Below are positions 8,093 to 15,515 of a stretch of DNA of 50,959 bases, piece by piece. The DNA comes from Planctomycetota bacterium (GTDB taxonomy: Bacteria; Planctomycetota; Brocadiia; CAIUPP01): NCBI GenBank assembly GCA_022705425.1, contig JAKJEM010000010.1, positions 34,788 through 85,746 of the forward strand. Reading direction: 5' to 3'. Every line of letters starts with the position of its first letter. Position 1 is the stretch's first letter. The notes under the pieces are model-generated. The model saw only the letters and a program-made list of their open reading frames with translations. It did no database searches and was not told the origin of the DNA. A program made the position numbers and the translations under genes.

Positions 8093-8928
8093 GCGCACCT
8101 CCGCCGGAGCGCGCGCCGCCCGACCTCGCGTTGCGCCTCGCGTCCGGCCAGCGCGGGGTCGCTCGCCCCCAGGCGGACCATGAAGCGCATCCGGTCGCTG
8201 AAGGTGAGAGACAGGCCGATCGAGGAGTGGAGCTGCGCGAGGTTCAGGAGGCGCTCCTCCGGGCGGGGCGCCCAGGGCACGCGCACGGCGGCGTGGTCTA
8301 TCAGGATGAACTCCCAGGCGTCCGGGCTCGTCTCGCGGACGAAGACGTTGCTGGCCTTCAAGTCCTTGTGATACACGTCGGCGCGCGCGCAGCGTTCGAG
8401 GAAGCTCGCGCCGGCGCAGAGGAAGGCGCGGCGTTTGGCCGGCAGCGCGCCCGGCGGGAAGGCGCTCTCGACGTACTCATCGAGGGGCAGCGCCTCCTCG
8501 ATGAAGGACATGATGAGGAAGCTGCTGCGTCCGGGACCGAGGACCAGGGCGAGGCGGCGCGGGGCGGGTATGCCGCGGCGCTCCAGCTCGAAGGCCGCCG
8601 CCCAGGAGCGCAGGGCAGGCCGGTGCCGCAAGCGCAGAGGAAACCAGCGCAGCATGGGGGGGCGGATGAACTCCTTGACGCACAGGCTCAGCGTGCGTCC
8701 CCCTTCAGGCAGGTCCACGCGCGTCACCTTGGACTTGACCGCCCGCTTGTAAAGTGCGCCGGCATCCTCGCCGGCCAGCACGTCGCGGTGGGCGCGGATC
8801 GCCCGCAACGCCAGGTCGGGCGGGAAGCCCGGAGCGCAAAGGACCTGTCCCATCGGCGAATCCGCGCCGACGGACTCCGGGGCATCCGGGGCGAGTGATG
8901 TGAGAGCAGGCGATTCCTGCGGAGACAT
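8080..8928 (-). CDS. LPS-core-kinase-like protein (WaaP/Kdo kinase family)
   Basis: 282 residues with a eukaryote-like kinase fold as in WaaP/KdkA enzymes that phosphorylate lipopolysaccharide core sugars on the cytoplasmic side. Visible: LCVKEFIRP (ATP-binding Lys), FLIMSFIEEALPLDEYV (hinge), the catalytic loop VYHKDLKASNVFV (catalytic Asp and Asn) and the metal site LIDHAAVRVP (His-Ala after the Asp, as expected for WaaP-like kinases rather than DFG). It leads a four-gene minus-strand operon; the next gene is a GT4-like protein, consistent with envelope sugar metabolism. The ribosome site at ATG 8928 is weak. Confidence 0.75.
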   Translation of the reverse strand: MSPQESPALTSLAPDAPESVGADSPMGQVLCAPGFPPDLALRAIRAHRDVLAGEDAGALYKRAVKSKVTRVDLPEGGRTLSLCVKEFIRPPMLRWFPLRLRHRPALRSWAAAFELERRGIPAPRRLALVLGPGRSSFLIMSFIEEALPLDEYVESAFPPGALPAKRRAFLCAGASFLERCARADVYHKDLKASNVFVRETSPDAWEFILIDHAAVRVPWAPRPEERLLNLAQLHSSIGLSLTFSDRMRFMVRLGASDPALAGREAQREVGRRALRRRCAWDR

Positions 8929-9049
8929 GTCCTGCCAGCCGTTATTCTGGGAACGCCGGCGGCCGGGCGCCGCGGAGACCGCGCAGGGCGCTTACGCCGA
9001 GGCGCTGCGCCTTCGGCGGCGTGCCGGGACTCGATGAGATATTGGCTGG

Positions 9050-9078
9050 ATGGTAGCAGATGGCCCGCGGCCAGTCAA
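9050..9078 (-). promoter_or_regulatory. Candidate sigma70 promoter of the WaaP-like operon
   Basis: Minus-strand TTGACT, 17-bp spacer, TACCAT, about 120 nt upstream of the kinase start in the divergent gap with the efflux genes. Confidence 0.5.
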
Positions 9079-9101
9079 TTAAGTCGGCGCGGCGGACACG
9101 C

Positions 9102-9130
9102 TTGCGGCGCGGCGGGGCGCGGCCTAGAAT
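9102..9130 (+). promoter_or_regulatory. Candidate promoter of the RND efflux operon
   Basis: TTGCGG, 17-bp spacer, TAGAAT (a good -10), about 65 nt before the adaptor start. The -35 matches at only three positions. Confidence 0.4.
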
Positions 9131-9196
9131 GACGGTGTGTTCGCAGGGCGATGCGCAGAGGGAAAAAACCATCGGGATGTTCGGGTGGGAGGCGGC

Positions 9197-10396
9197 ATGA
9201 GCGTCCATGAACGGCGTCGTACGGCGGTTGGCGGGAGTGCGGGGCGCGCGCGACGCCTGTGGGCGCCGGCTCTGGTCTTGCTCCTGCTGCCCCTGGGCGG
9301 GTGCGGACGGAAGCCGTCGGCGGCCAAGCCGGTCGCGCCGCCCGTGCCCGTGCGCGCGGCGCCGGTCGTGCAGAAGACCATGCCGGTCGAGATCGCCACT
9401 TTCGGTTACGTGGAGGCGATTTCGACCGTTTCGGTGAAGTGCCAGGTCACCGGCGAGTTGACGACGGTGGCCTTCCAGGAGGGGGAGTTCGTCCGGCGCG
9501 GGCAGGAGTTGTTCACGGTGGACCGGCGGCCCTTCGAGGCGGCGGTGCGCCAGGCGGAGGCCGTGCTGCTGCGGGACCGCGCCCTGCTGGAGAACGCGAC
9601 ACTCGAGGCCCGCCGCGCCGACACGCTCAGCCGCCAGGGCGCAATGACCCAGGAGCAGGCCGATAACGCGCGGACCGCCGCGGCCGCTCAGGCCGCGCTC
9701 GTCAAGGCCGACGAGGCCGCCCTTGAGAATGCGCGCCTCCAACTCGGCTACTGCATCGTCCGCGCGCCCATAGACGGCTGCGCCGGACGCCTGCTGACAC
9801 AGGCCGGCAACATCCTCAAGGCCAACGAGACCGCCGTCGTCACCTTGACGCAGATTGAACCGGTCTATGTCGCCTTCTCCATCCCGGAGACGCAACTGGC
9901 GGCGGTGCGCCGGTATTCGGCGGGGGGACGCAAACTCGCCGTGACCGCCGCGCCGGGCGCCGGGGCCGCCGTCGCCGGCGAACTGGCCTTTGTGGATAAT
10001 GCCGTGGACGCCTCGACGGGCACGATCAAACTGCGCGCCGTCTTCCCCAACGCCGACCACCGGCTGTGGCCGGGGCAGTTTGTCAACGTGACGCTCGTTC
10101 TCAACCAGGAGCCGGACGCCGTGGTCCTTCCCGCCGTGGCCGTCCAGATGGGACAGGACGGGCGGTACGTCTATGTGGTGCGCGATGACATGACGGTGGA
10201 GCGTCGCGCCATTGCCGTCGCGCGCGTGATCGAGGACGAGGCGGTGGCGTCCGAAGGCGTGAAGGCGGGCGAGCGCGTCGTGGTGGACGGTCAGTTCCGT
10301 CTGGCGCCGGGCAGCCGGGTGGAGATCAAGGGGGGGTCTCGCGCCGGCGGAACGGCCGCCGGCGCACCGCCGGCCTCCGCCGCGGGCACGCCTTAG
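9197..10396 (+). CDS. RND efflux periplasmic adaptor (MdtA/AcrA-like lipoprotein)
   Basis: Membrane fusion protein linking an RND pump to an outer-membrane channel. 399 residues with a lipoprotein signal (LLLLPLGGC, Cys36), then biotinyl-lipoyl-like halves (TVSVKCQVTGELTTVAFQEG and IVRAPIDGCAGRLL) flanking a coiled-coil hairpin (about 115-185, rich in Ala/Glu/Arg), followed by beta-barrel (VYVAFSIPETQLAAV) and membrane-proximal domains. ATG 9197 is chosen over the in-frame 9137 because GGGAGG sits directly upstream and the signal peptide begins there. It is followed after 15 bp by the pump gene. Confidence 0.9.
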   Translation: MSVHERRRTAVGGSAGRARRLWAPALVLLLLPLGGCGRKPSAAKPVAPPVPVRAAPVVQKTMPVEIATFGYVEAISTVSVKCQVTGELTTVAFQEGEFVRRGQELFTVDRRPFEAAVRQAEAVLLRDRALLENATLEARRADTLSRQGAMTQEQADNARTAAAAQAALVKADEAALENARLQLGYCIVRAPIDGCAGRLLTQAGNILKANETAVVTLTQIEPVYVAFSIPETQLAAVRRYSAGGRKLAVTAAPGAGAAVAGELAFVDNAVDASTGTIKLRAVFPNADHRLWPGQFVNVTLVLNQEPDAVVLPAVAVQMGQDGRYVYVVRDDMTVERRAIAVARVIEDEAVASEGVKAGERVVVDGQFRLAPGSRVEIKGGSRAGGTAAGAPPASAAGTP

Positions 10397-10411
10397 GCAA
10401 GGACGGCCGGC

Positions 10412-13400
10412 ATGAACATCGCCGAACTCTCCATCCGACGCCCCGTTGCCACTACGCTGGTCATGTTCGCCGTCCTGGTCTTCGGGCTTTTCGCCTACCG
10501 GTTGCTTCCGGTCAGCGACCTGCCGAACGTGGACTTCCCGACGATTGTCGTCAGCGCCTCCCTGCCCGGCGCTACGCCCGACACCATGGCTTCGGCCGTG
10601 GCCACGCCGCTGGAAAAGCAGTTCTCGACCATCGCCGGGATTGACTCGATGTCCTCGACCAGCGTGCTGGGGAACACGCAGATCACCCTTCAGTTCACCC
10701 TCACCCGGAACATAGACGACGCGGCGATGGACGTGCAGGCGGCGATTGCGGCAAGCCAGAGGCAGCTTCCCCAGAACCTGCCGAACCCGCCGACCTACCA
10801 GAAGGTCAATCCCTCGTTGCAGCCGGTGCTGTACATTGCGCTGACGTCGCCGACGCTGCCGCTGAACGACCTGGACGAATACGGCGAGACGCTGATCGCC
10901 CAGCGGCTCTCAATGGTCAACGGCGTGGCGCAGGTGCTGGTGTACGGCGCCCAGAAGTACGCGGCGCGCATCCAGCTCGATCCCACCGCCCTGGCCTACC
11001 GCGGGATCGGCATTGACGAGGTGAACGCCGCCGTCGGCGCCGCCAACGTCAACCTGCCCACCGGCGTCCTGCAGGGGCGCGAGCGCGCCTACCAGCTCGA
11101 GGCCGACGGCCAGCTCTTCCGCGCCGAGAACTACCTGCCCGTCGTCGTGGCCTATCGCAACGGCAACCCCGTTCGCCTGCGCGACATCGGCCGCGTTCTC
11201 GACGACGTCGAGAACAACAAGACCGCCGCCTGGTTCGTCAACCAGCGCGCGGTCGTCCTAGCCATCCAGCGCCAGCCCGGCGCCAACACCGTCGAGGTGA
11301 CCCGCGGCGTCAAGGCGCTGCTCCCCGTCCTGCGCCAGCAACTGCCGAACTCCGTGGACACGGTCATCATGTTCGACCGTTCCGACTCGATCCGCGAGTC
11401 CGTTCGCGACGTGCAGTTCACCCTCCTCCTGACGCTGTGCCTGGTCGTGCTGGTCATCTTCCTCTTCCTGCGCAACCTGCGCGCCACGGTCATCCCCAGC
11501 CTGTCGCTGCCCTTCTCGATCATCGGCGCCTTTGCGGTGATGTACCTGCTCGATTACAGCCTCGACAATCTGTCGCTCATGGCCCTCACCCTGGCGGTCG
11601 GGTTCGTGGTGGACGACGCCATCGTGATGCTGGAGAACATCGTCCGCCACGTCGAGGCGGGGGAGAGCATTTTCGACGCGGCCCTCAGCGGTTCGCGCGA
11701 GATCGTCTTCACCATCGTTTCGATGACGATCTCCCTGGCGGCCGTCTTCATTCCCGTCCTCTTCATGGGCGGCATTCCCGGACGGCTCTTCCGCGAGTTC
11801 GCCGTCACGATCGGCGTGGCCATTCTGGTGTCCGGGTTCGTCTCGCTGACGCTGACGCCCATGCTCGCCAGCCGCTTCCTGCGGCGCGAGGAGACCGAAA
11901 GCCGGAATCCCCTCTTCCGCCTGTCGGAGGGGGTCTTCGACTGGATGGTGCGCGTCTATGACGTCTCCCTGCGCTGGTGCCTGCACCATCGCCTGCTGAC
12001 CACGCTGGCCTTCCTCGTCACGGTCGCGGGGTCGGCGGTCCTCTTCGTCGTCACGCCGAAGGGCTTCCTGCCCGACGAGGACCTGGGGTATCTCTTCGCG
12101 CAGACGGAAGGGGCCGAAGGCATCTCCTTTGAAGCCCTGGTGCGCCACCAGCAGGCCGTGGCGGAGATCGTCCGGCAGGATCCGAACGTGGACGCGCTGA
12201 TGTCCAGCGCCGGCGGGCGCGGCGGCATGGGGGCGGGCAACACGGGCTTCATGTTCGTCCGGCTCAAGCCGCGCGCCGAGCGCACACTCGCGTCCATCGA
12301 GGTCATGCAGGCGCTGCGCCGGAAGACCGCCGGCATTCCCGGCTTCAACGTCTATTTCCAGAACCCGGCTTCGATCTCCGTCGGCGGACGCTTCACGCAG
12401 GCGGCCTACCAGTACACCCTCCAGTGCGGCGACACGGAGTTGCTCTACAAGAACGCGGCGCGTCTGGAGGCGCAGATGCGCGGGATGCGCGAGTTGCAGG
12501 ACGTCACCAGCGACCTGCGTCTGCGCAACCCGCAGATCGAGGTCCACATTGACCGCGACAAGGCCTCCGCCCTGGGCGTGTCCGCCGCCCAGATCGAGGA
12601 TGCGCTCTTCACGGCCTACGGCACGCGGCAGGTCTCGACGATCTACGCTCCGCAGAACACCTACATGGTCATCATGGAACTCCTGCCGGAGTACCAGCGC
12701 ACGCCGCAGTCCCTCAGCCGGCTGTATGTGCGTTCCTCGCAGGGCAAGCTGGTGCCGTTGGACACCGTCGTGCGTCTCGTCGAGGACGTCGGCCCCCTCA
12801 GCATCAACCACACCGGGCAGACCCCCTCCGTCACCCTTTCCTACAACCTGTCGCCGGGCGTGGCGCTGAGCCAGGCCGTGGCGCAGGTGAACCGGGCCGC
12901 CGCCGAGATGCCGGCGGCGATCTCCGCCTCCTTCCAGGGCACGGCCCAGGCCTTCCGCGCCTCGCAGGGGAACCTGGGGCTGCTCCTCATCATGGCCGTC
13001 CTGGTGATTTACATCGTCCTGGGCATCCTGTACGAGAGCTTCATCCACCCGCTGACGATCCTCTCCGGCCTGCCGGCCGCCGGCTTCGGGGCGCTGGTGA
13101 CGCTGCTGGTCTTCCGCTGCGACCTGAACCTCTACAGCTTCATCGGCATCATCATGCTCGTGGGGCTCGTCAAGAAGAACGGGATCATGATGATAGATTT
13201 CGCCCTCGAGGCGCAGCGCGTGGAGAAGAAGCCCGCGCTGGAGGCCATCCACCAGGCGTGCCTGGTGCGCTTCCGTCCGATCATGATGACAACCTTCGCC
13301 GCGCTGATGGGCGCCGTTCCGATTGCCGTCGGCTGGGGCGCCGGCGGCGAGTCGCGCCGCCCGCTCGGGCTGGCCGTCGTCGGCGGGTTGATCTTCTCCC

Positions 13401-13522
13401 AGTTCCTCACCCTCTACATCACGCCGGTCTTCTTCCTGTACATGGACCAGTTCGGCGATTGGGCTGCGGGGTTGTTCCGACACAAGCCGAGGAACGCGGG
13501 AACGCCGGTCGTGGTGAAGTAG
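10412..13522 (+). CDS. RND (HAE-1 family) efflux pump inner-membrane subunit, AcrB/MdtB-like
   Basis: Proton-driven multidrug efflux permease of 1036 residues, the usual AcrB-family length. It opens with NIAELSIRRPVATTLVMFA (TM1), has two large periplasmic loops, TM4 with the proton-relay pair in VGFVVDDAIVMLEN, and TM10-11 with the relay lysine in LVGLVKKNGIMMIDFALEAQ and the RFRPIMMTTFAALMGAVP segment. It forms an operon with the preceding adaptor; no outer-membrane TolC-like gene is present. The substrate is unknown. Confidence 0.93.
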   Translation: MNIAELSIRRPVATTLVMFAVLVFGLFAYRLLPVSDLPNVDFPTIVVSASLPGATPDTMASAVATPLEKQFSTIAGIDSMSSTSVLGNTQITLQFTLTRNIDDAAMDVQAAIAASQRQLPQNLPNPPTYQKVNPSLQPVLYIALTSPTLPLNDLDEYGETLIAQRLSMVNGVAQVLVYGAQKYAARIQLDPTALAYRGIGIDEVNAAVGAANVNLPTGVLQGRERAYQLEADGQLFRAENYLPVVVAYRNGNPVRLRDIGRVLDDVENNKTAAWFVNQRAVVLAIQRQPGANTVEVTRGVKALLPVLRQQLPNSVDTVIMFDRSDSIRESVRDVQFTLLLTLCLVVLVIFLFLRNLRATVIPSLSLPFSIIGAFAVMYLLDYSLDNLSLMALTLAVGFVVDDAIVMLENIVRHVEAGESIFDAALSGSREIVFTIVSMTISLAAVFIPVLFMGGIPGRLFREFAVTIGVAILVSGFVSLTLTPMLASRFLRREETESRNPLFRLSEGVFDWMVRVYDVSLRWCLHHRLLTTLAFLVTVAGSAVLFVVTPKGFLPDEDLGYLFAQTEGAEGISFEALVRHQQAVAEIVRQDPNVDALMSSAGGRGGMGAGNTGFMFVRLKPRAERTLASIEVMQALRRKTAGIPGFNVYFQNPASISVGGRFTQAAYQYTLQCGDTELLYKNAARLEAQMRGMRELQDVTSDLRLRNPQIEVHIDRDKASALGVSAAQIEDALFTAYGTRQVSTIYAPQNTYMVIMELLPEYQRTPQSLSRLYVRSSQGKLVPLDTVVRLVEDVGPLSINHTGQTPSVTLSYNLSPGVALSQAVAQVNRAAAEMPAAISASFQGTAQAFRASQGNLGLLLIMAVLVIYIVLGILYESFIHPLTILSGLPAAGFGALVTLLVFRCDLNLYSFIGIIMLVGLVKKNGIMMIDFALEAQRVEKKPALEAIHQACLVRFRPIMMTTFAALMGAVPIAVGWGAGGESRRPLGLAVVGGLIFSQFLTLYITPVFFLYMDQFGDWAAGLFRHKPRNAGTPVVVK

Positions 13523-13907
13523 CCTCAAAGACGACGCCGGAGCCCGGCCGGCAGCGCGCGCCGCCGGGAACGTAGAACCACAATCGGTCCTGCGCGTCCC
13601 AGCAAGAGAACCAGCCATTATCGAGCGCGAAATGCCGGCCCAGCCCGGTCCCGCCTCTGCGCTTGCCGTCGGGATGGAAGAAGTCCACCTTCAGCACAAG
13701 AAGCCCGTCCTTCTGTGTCAGGATCTATGCGACGCCGTTCCCGGCAGGCGACCGGTAGACGCCGGGTGTGTTGATCACCACTCCGACTTCGGCGCGCTTG
13801 GCCGTCTGGCATCCTGCAGATGGCAGGGAACACCCCAGTGCGACGACAGACGCGAGCACGACAGCCCTGGTCCGGCGCACGGTCAGCCTCCTTGGCCCCA
13901 TGGACAA
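13419..13907 (-). pseudogene. Small lipoprotein gene interrupted by an in-frame TAG
   Basis: From ATG 13907 a 60-residue product has a basic N-terminus, a hydrophobic core and a possible lipobox ending in SAGC, then RAEVGVVINTPGVYR, and stops at TAG 13725-13727. The same frame continues immediately with coding-like sequence (ILTQKDGLLVLKVDFFHP, then GRHFALDNGWFSCWDAQDRLWFYVPG) before a stop at 13419 inside the RND gene on the other strand. The quality of the sequence after the stop suggests a CAG-to-TAG nonsense mutation in an ORF of about 120-160 codons; the last part probably lies beyond the true end. No function is recognised. It is the last gene of the minus-strand glycosyltransferase operon and overlaps the methyltransferase gene end by 25 bp. 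Confidence 0.55.
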
Positions 13908-14743
13908 TAACGCGCAGTTGCCCTTGCCGCGTTCGGTTCACGGTTTGCGGTGTCTGAAGCAACGACTATCCTCCTCATCACCCACACGATCGCCGACTCC
14001 CCCGGCGGCAGGGCCGCGAGACGGGTGAGTTCGGCGCAGATGGACTTGCGTTCGGAGGAGGCGACGCGGGTGCGGATGAAAGGATCGGTCTGCCAGAGGG
14101 TGGAGACGTTCGCGCGAAACCACGAGGCGGCGCTGCGGGTGGGGACGGGGAAGGCGGTCGGCGCGTTGCAGAGAAGGCGGTTCCGATAGTCGCCGCGTGC
14201 GAGCGTTTGGCCGACGAAGAGCTCCGCGCCCTGCGAAGCGATGAGTGCCGTGTTGACTTCAAGGTAGCGGAGGAAGACGGCGACCTGCGTGGTGATGGCC
14301 TCGAGTTCCTCGACGAGCAGAACTCCGCCGGGAGCGAGTTGGTCGGCCCAGCGGATGGCGAGCGCAACCGGACCGGACAGGTGCGAGAGGAGAGAGCGTG
14401 CGTAGAGGAGGTCCGGCGCGGCGAGGGGGAAGGGCGTGCGGGTGACGTCGTGCTCGATGAACTCGCTGCCGGGCAGCCGGTTGCGCGCCATGCGGAGGAA
14501 GTCTGGCGATATATCCAGGCCGATCATGCGGTCCGCGCCGGACGCGGTGGAGAGCATCTCCGTGGTGAATCCCGGCCCGCAGCCGAGGTCAACGGCGACA
14601 CCGACGCGGTCGGGCCGATACGCGCGGACGAACTCCGCCGAGCGCGGATTGAAGACCTCCGCGATTTCGCCCAGCCGCTTCGCCGCGGCCTCGCTGTGAC
14701 CGAATGTGTAACGCACGTCTCGCTCCTGATCGCGCGAAGGCAT
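13883..14743 (-). CDS. Class I SAM-dependent methyltransferase
   Basis: 286 residues with a canonical SAM loop VAVDLGCGPGFTTEML (about 50-65), acidic motif IGLDISPDF, motif III-like HDVTRTPFPLAAPDLLYAR and post-core LAPGGVLLVEELEAI. This resembles small-molecule or lipid methyltransferases (UbiE/trans-aconitate type). The substrate is unknown. It lies 76 bp after the DPM1-like gene on the same strand, so it may act on a glycolipid or polyprenyl pathway; that is inference only. The ribosome site at ATG 14743 is not obvious. Confidence 0.78.
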   Translation of the reverse strand: MPSRDQERDVRYTFGHSEAAAKRLGEIAEVFNPRSAEFVRAYRPDRVGVAVDLGCGPGFTTEMLSTASGADRMIGLDISPDFLRMARNRLPGSEFIEHDVTRTPFPLAAPDLLYARSLLSHLSGPVALAIRWADQLAPGGVLLVEELEAITTQVAVFLRYLEVNTALIASQGAELFVGQTLARGDYRNRLLCNAPTAFPVPTRSAASWFRANVSTLWQTDPFIRTRVASSERKSICAELTRLAALPPGESAIVWVMRRIVVASDTANREPNAARATARYCPWGQGG

Positions 14744-14819
14744 GTCGCGCCGGAACGGCCTCAGGCTGAAGCCGGGGCCGCATGCGGCAATGTTGCGGTC
14801 TCCTGTCCCCGGCCTGCCG

Positions 14820-15515
14820 TCACCGCCCGTTGAACCTCAGCCTCGCCGCCAGCTTCAGGCTCTCGACCATGGCCTTGAGGCCGAACTTGCTGCGGCCCTG
14901 CTCGCGGTCCTTGAAGACGATGGGGATCTCGCGGATGCGGAACTTGCGGCAGCGATAGAGCACTTCGGTCACGATGCCGGGTCCGGGGGAGGTAAGCGTC
15001 TCTGGATGGACGGCCTCCATGACGCGGCGGCGGAAGCAGCGGTAGCCGCTGGTAGGGTCCTGGACGTCCACGCCGAGCATGGCGCGCAGGTAGAGCGCCG
15101 CGCCCCAGGTGATGAGTCGCCGCGCCGCGCCGCGTCCCACGGCGCCCCCCCCCGCCACCGCCCGCGAGCCGATCACCACGTCCCACGTCTCGGCCTCCTT
15201 CAGAAACTGCGGCAGGTACGCCGGGTCGTGCGAGAAATCGGCATCCATCTCGATGATCGGGTCGAAGCCCAGGTCGAGGCACCGGCAGAAACCCGCCGCG
15301 CCGGCGTAGCCGCGTCCGCGCTTCTCCGTGCGGAGCAGCAGCTGCACGCGCGGGTTGGCGGCGGCCATGTCGCCGACGAGGCGCGCCGTGCCGTCGGGCG
15401 AGTTGTCGTCCACCACCAGCGCGGTGATCGCCGGGTGTGCCGCCAGGACAGCCTCGATCATGGCGCGGATGTTCTCCGCTTCGTTGTACGTAGGCAGCAC
15501 GACGGCCGGCTTCAT
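14820..15515 (-). CDS. Polyprenol monophosphomannose synthase-like GT2 (DPM1 family)
   Basis: Transfers a sugar (typically mannose from GDP-mannose) to a polyprenyl phosphate at the inner face of the membrane. 231 residues, soluble DPM1 type: VVLPTYNEAENIRAMIEA at the N-terminus, nucleotide-binding VVDDNSPDGTA, the metal-binding DAD in IEMDADFSHDP, DPTSGYRCFRR and the C-terminal GRSKFGLKAMVES loop. Its ATG overlaps the TGA of the upstream GT-C-like gene (ATGA), so the two are translationally coupled. The lipid-linked sugar is plausibly the donor for the upstream membrane protein. Confidence 0.88.
   Translation of the reverse strand: MKPAVVLPTYNEAENIRAMIEAVLAAHPAITALVVDDNSPDGTARLVGDMAAANPRVQLLLRTEKRGRGYAGAAGFCRCLDLGFDPIIEMDADFSHDPAYLPQFLKEAETWDVVIGSRAVAGGGAVGRGAARRLITWGAALYLRAMLGVDVQDPTSGYRCFRRRVMEAVHPETLTSPGPGIVTEVLYRCRKFRIREIPIVFKDREQGRSKFGLKAMVESLKLAARLRFNGR

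Noticed and set aside
13618..13962. 114-codon minus ORF across the methyltransferase/lipoprotein junction
   Set aside because: Wrong frame for both neighbours and Arg-rich; the interrupted lipoprotein frame explains the region better.
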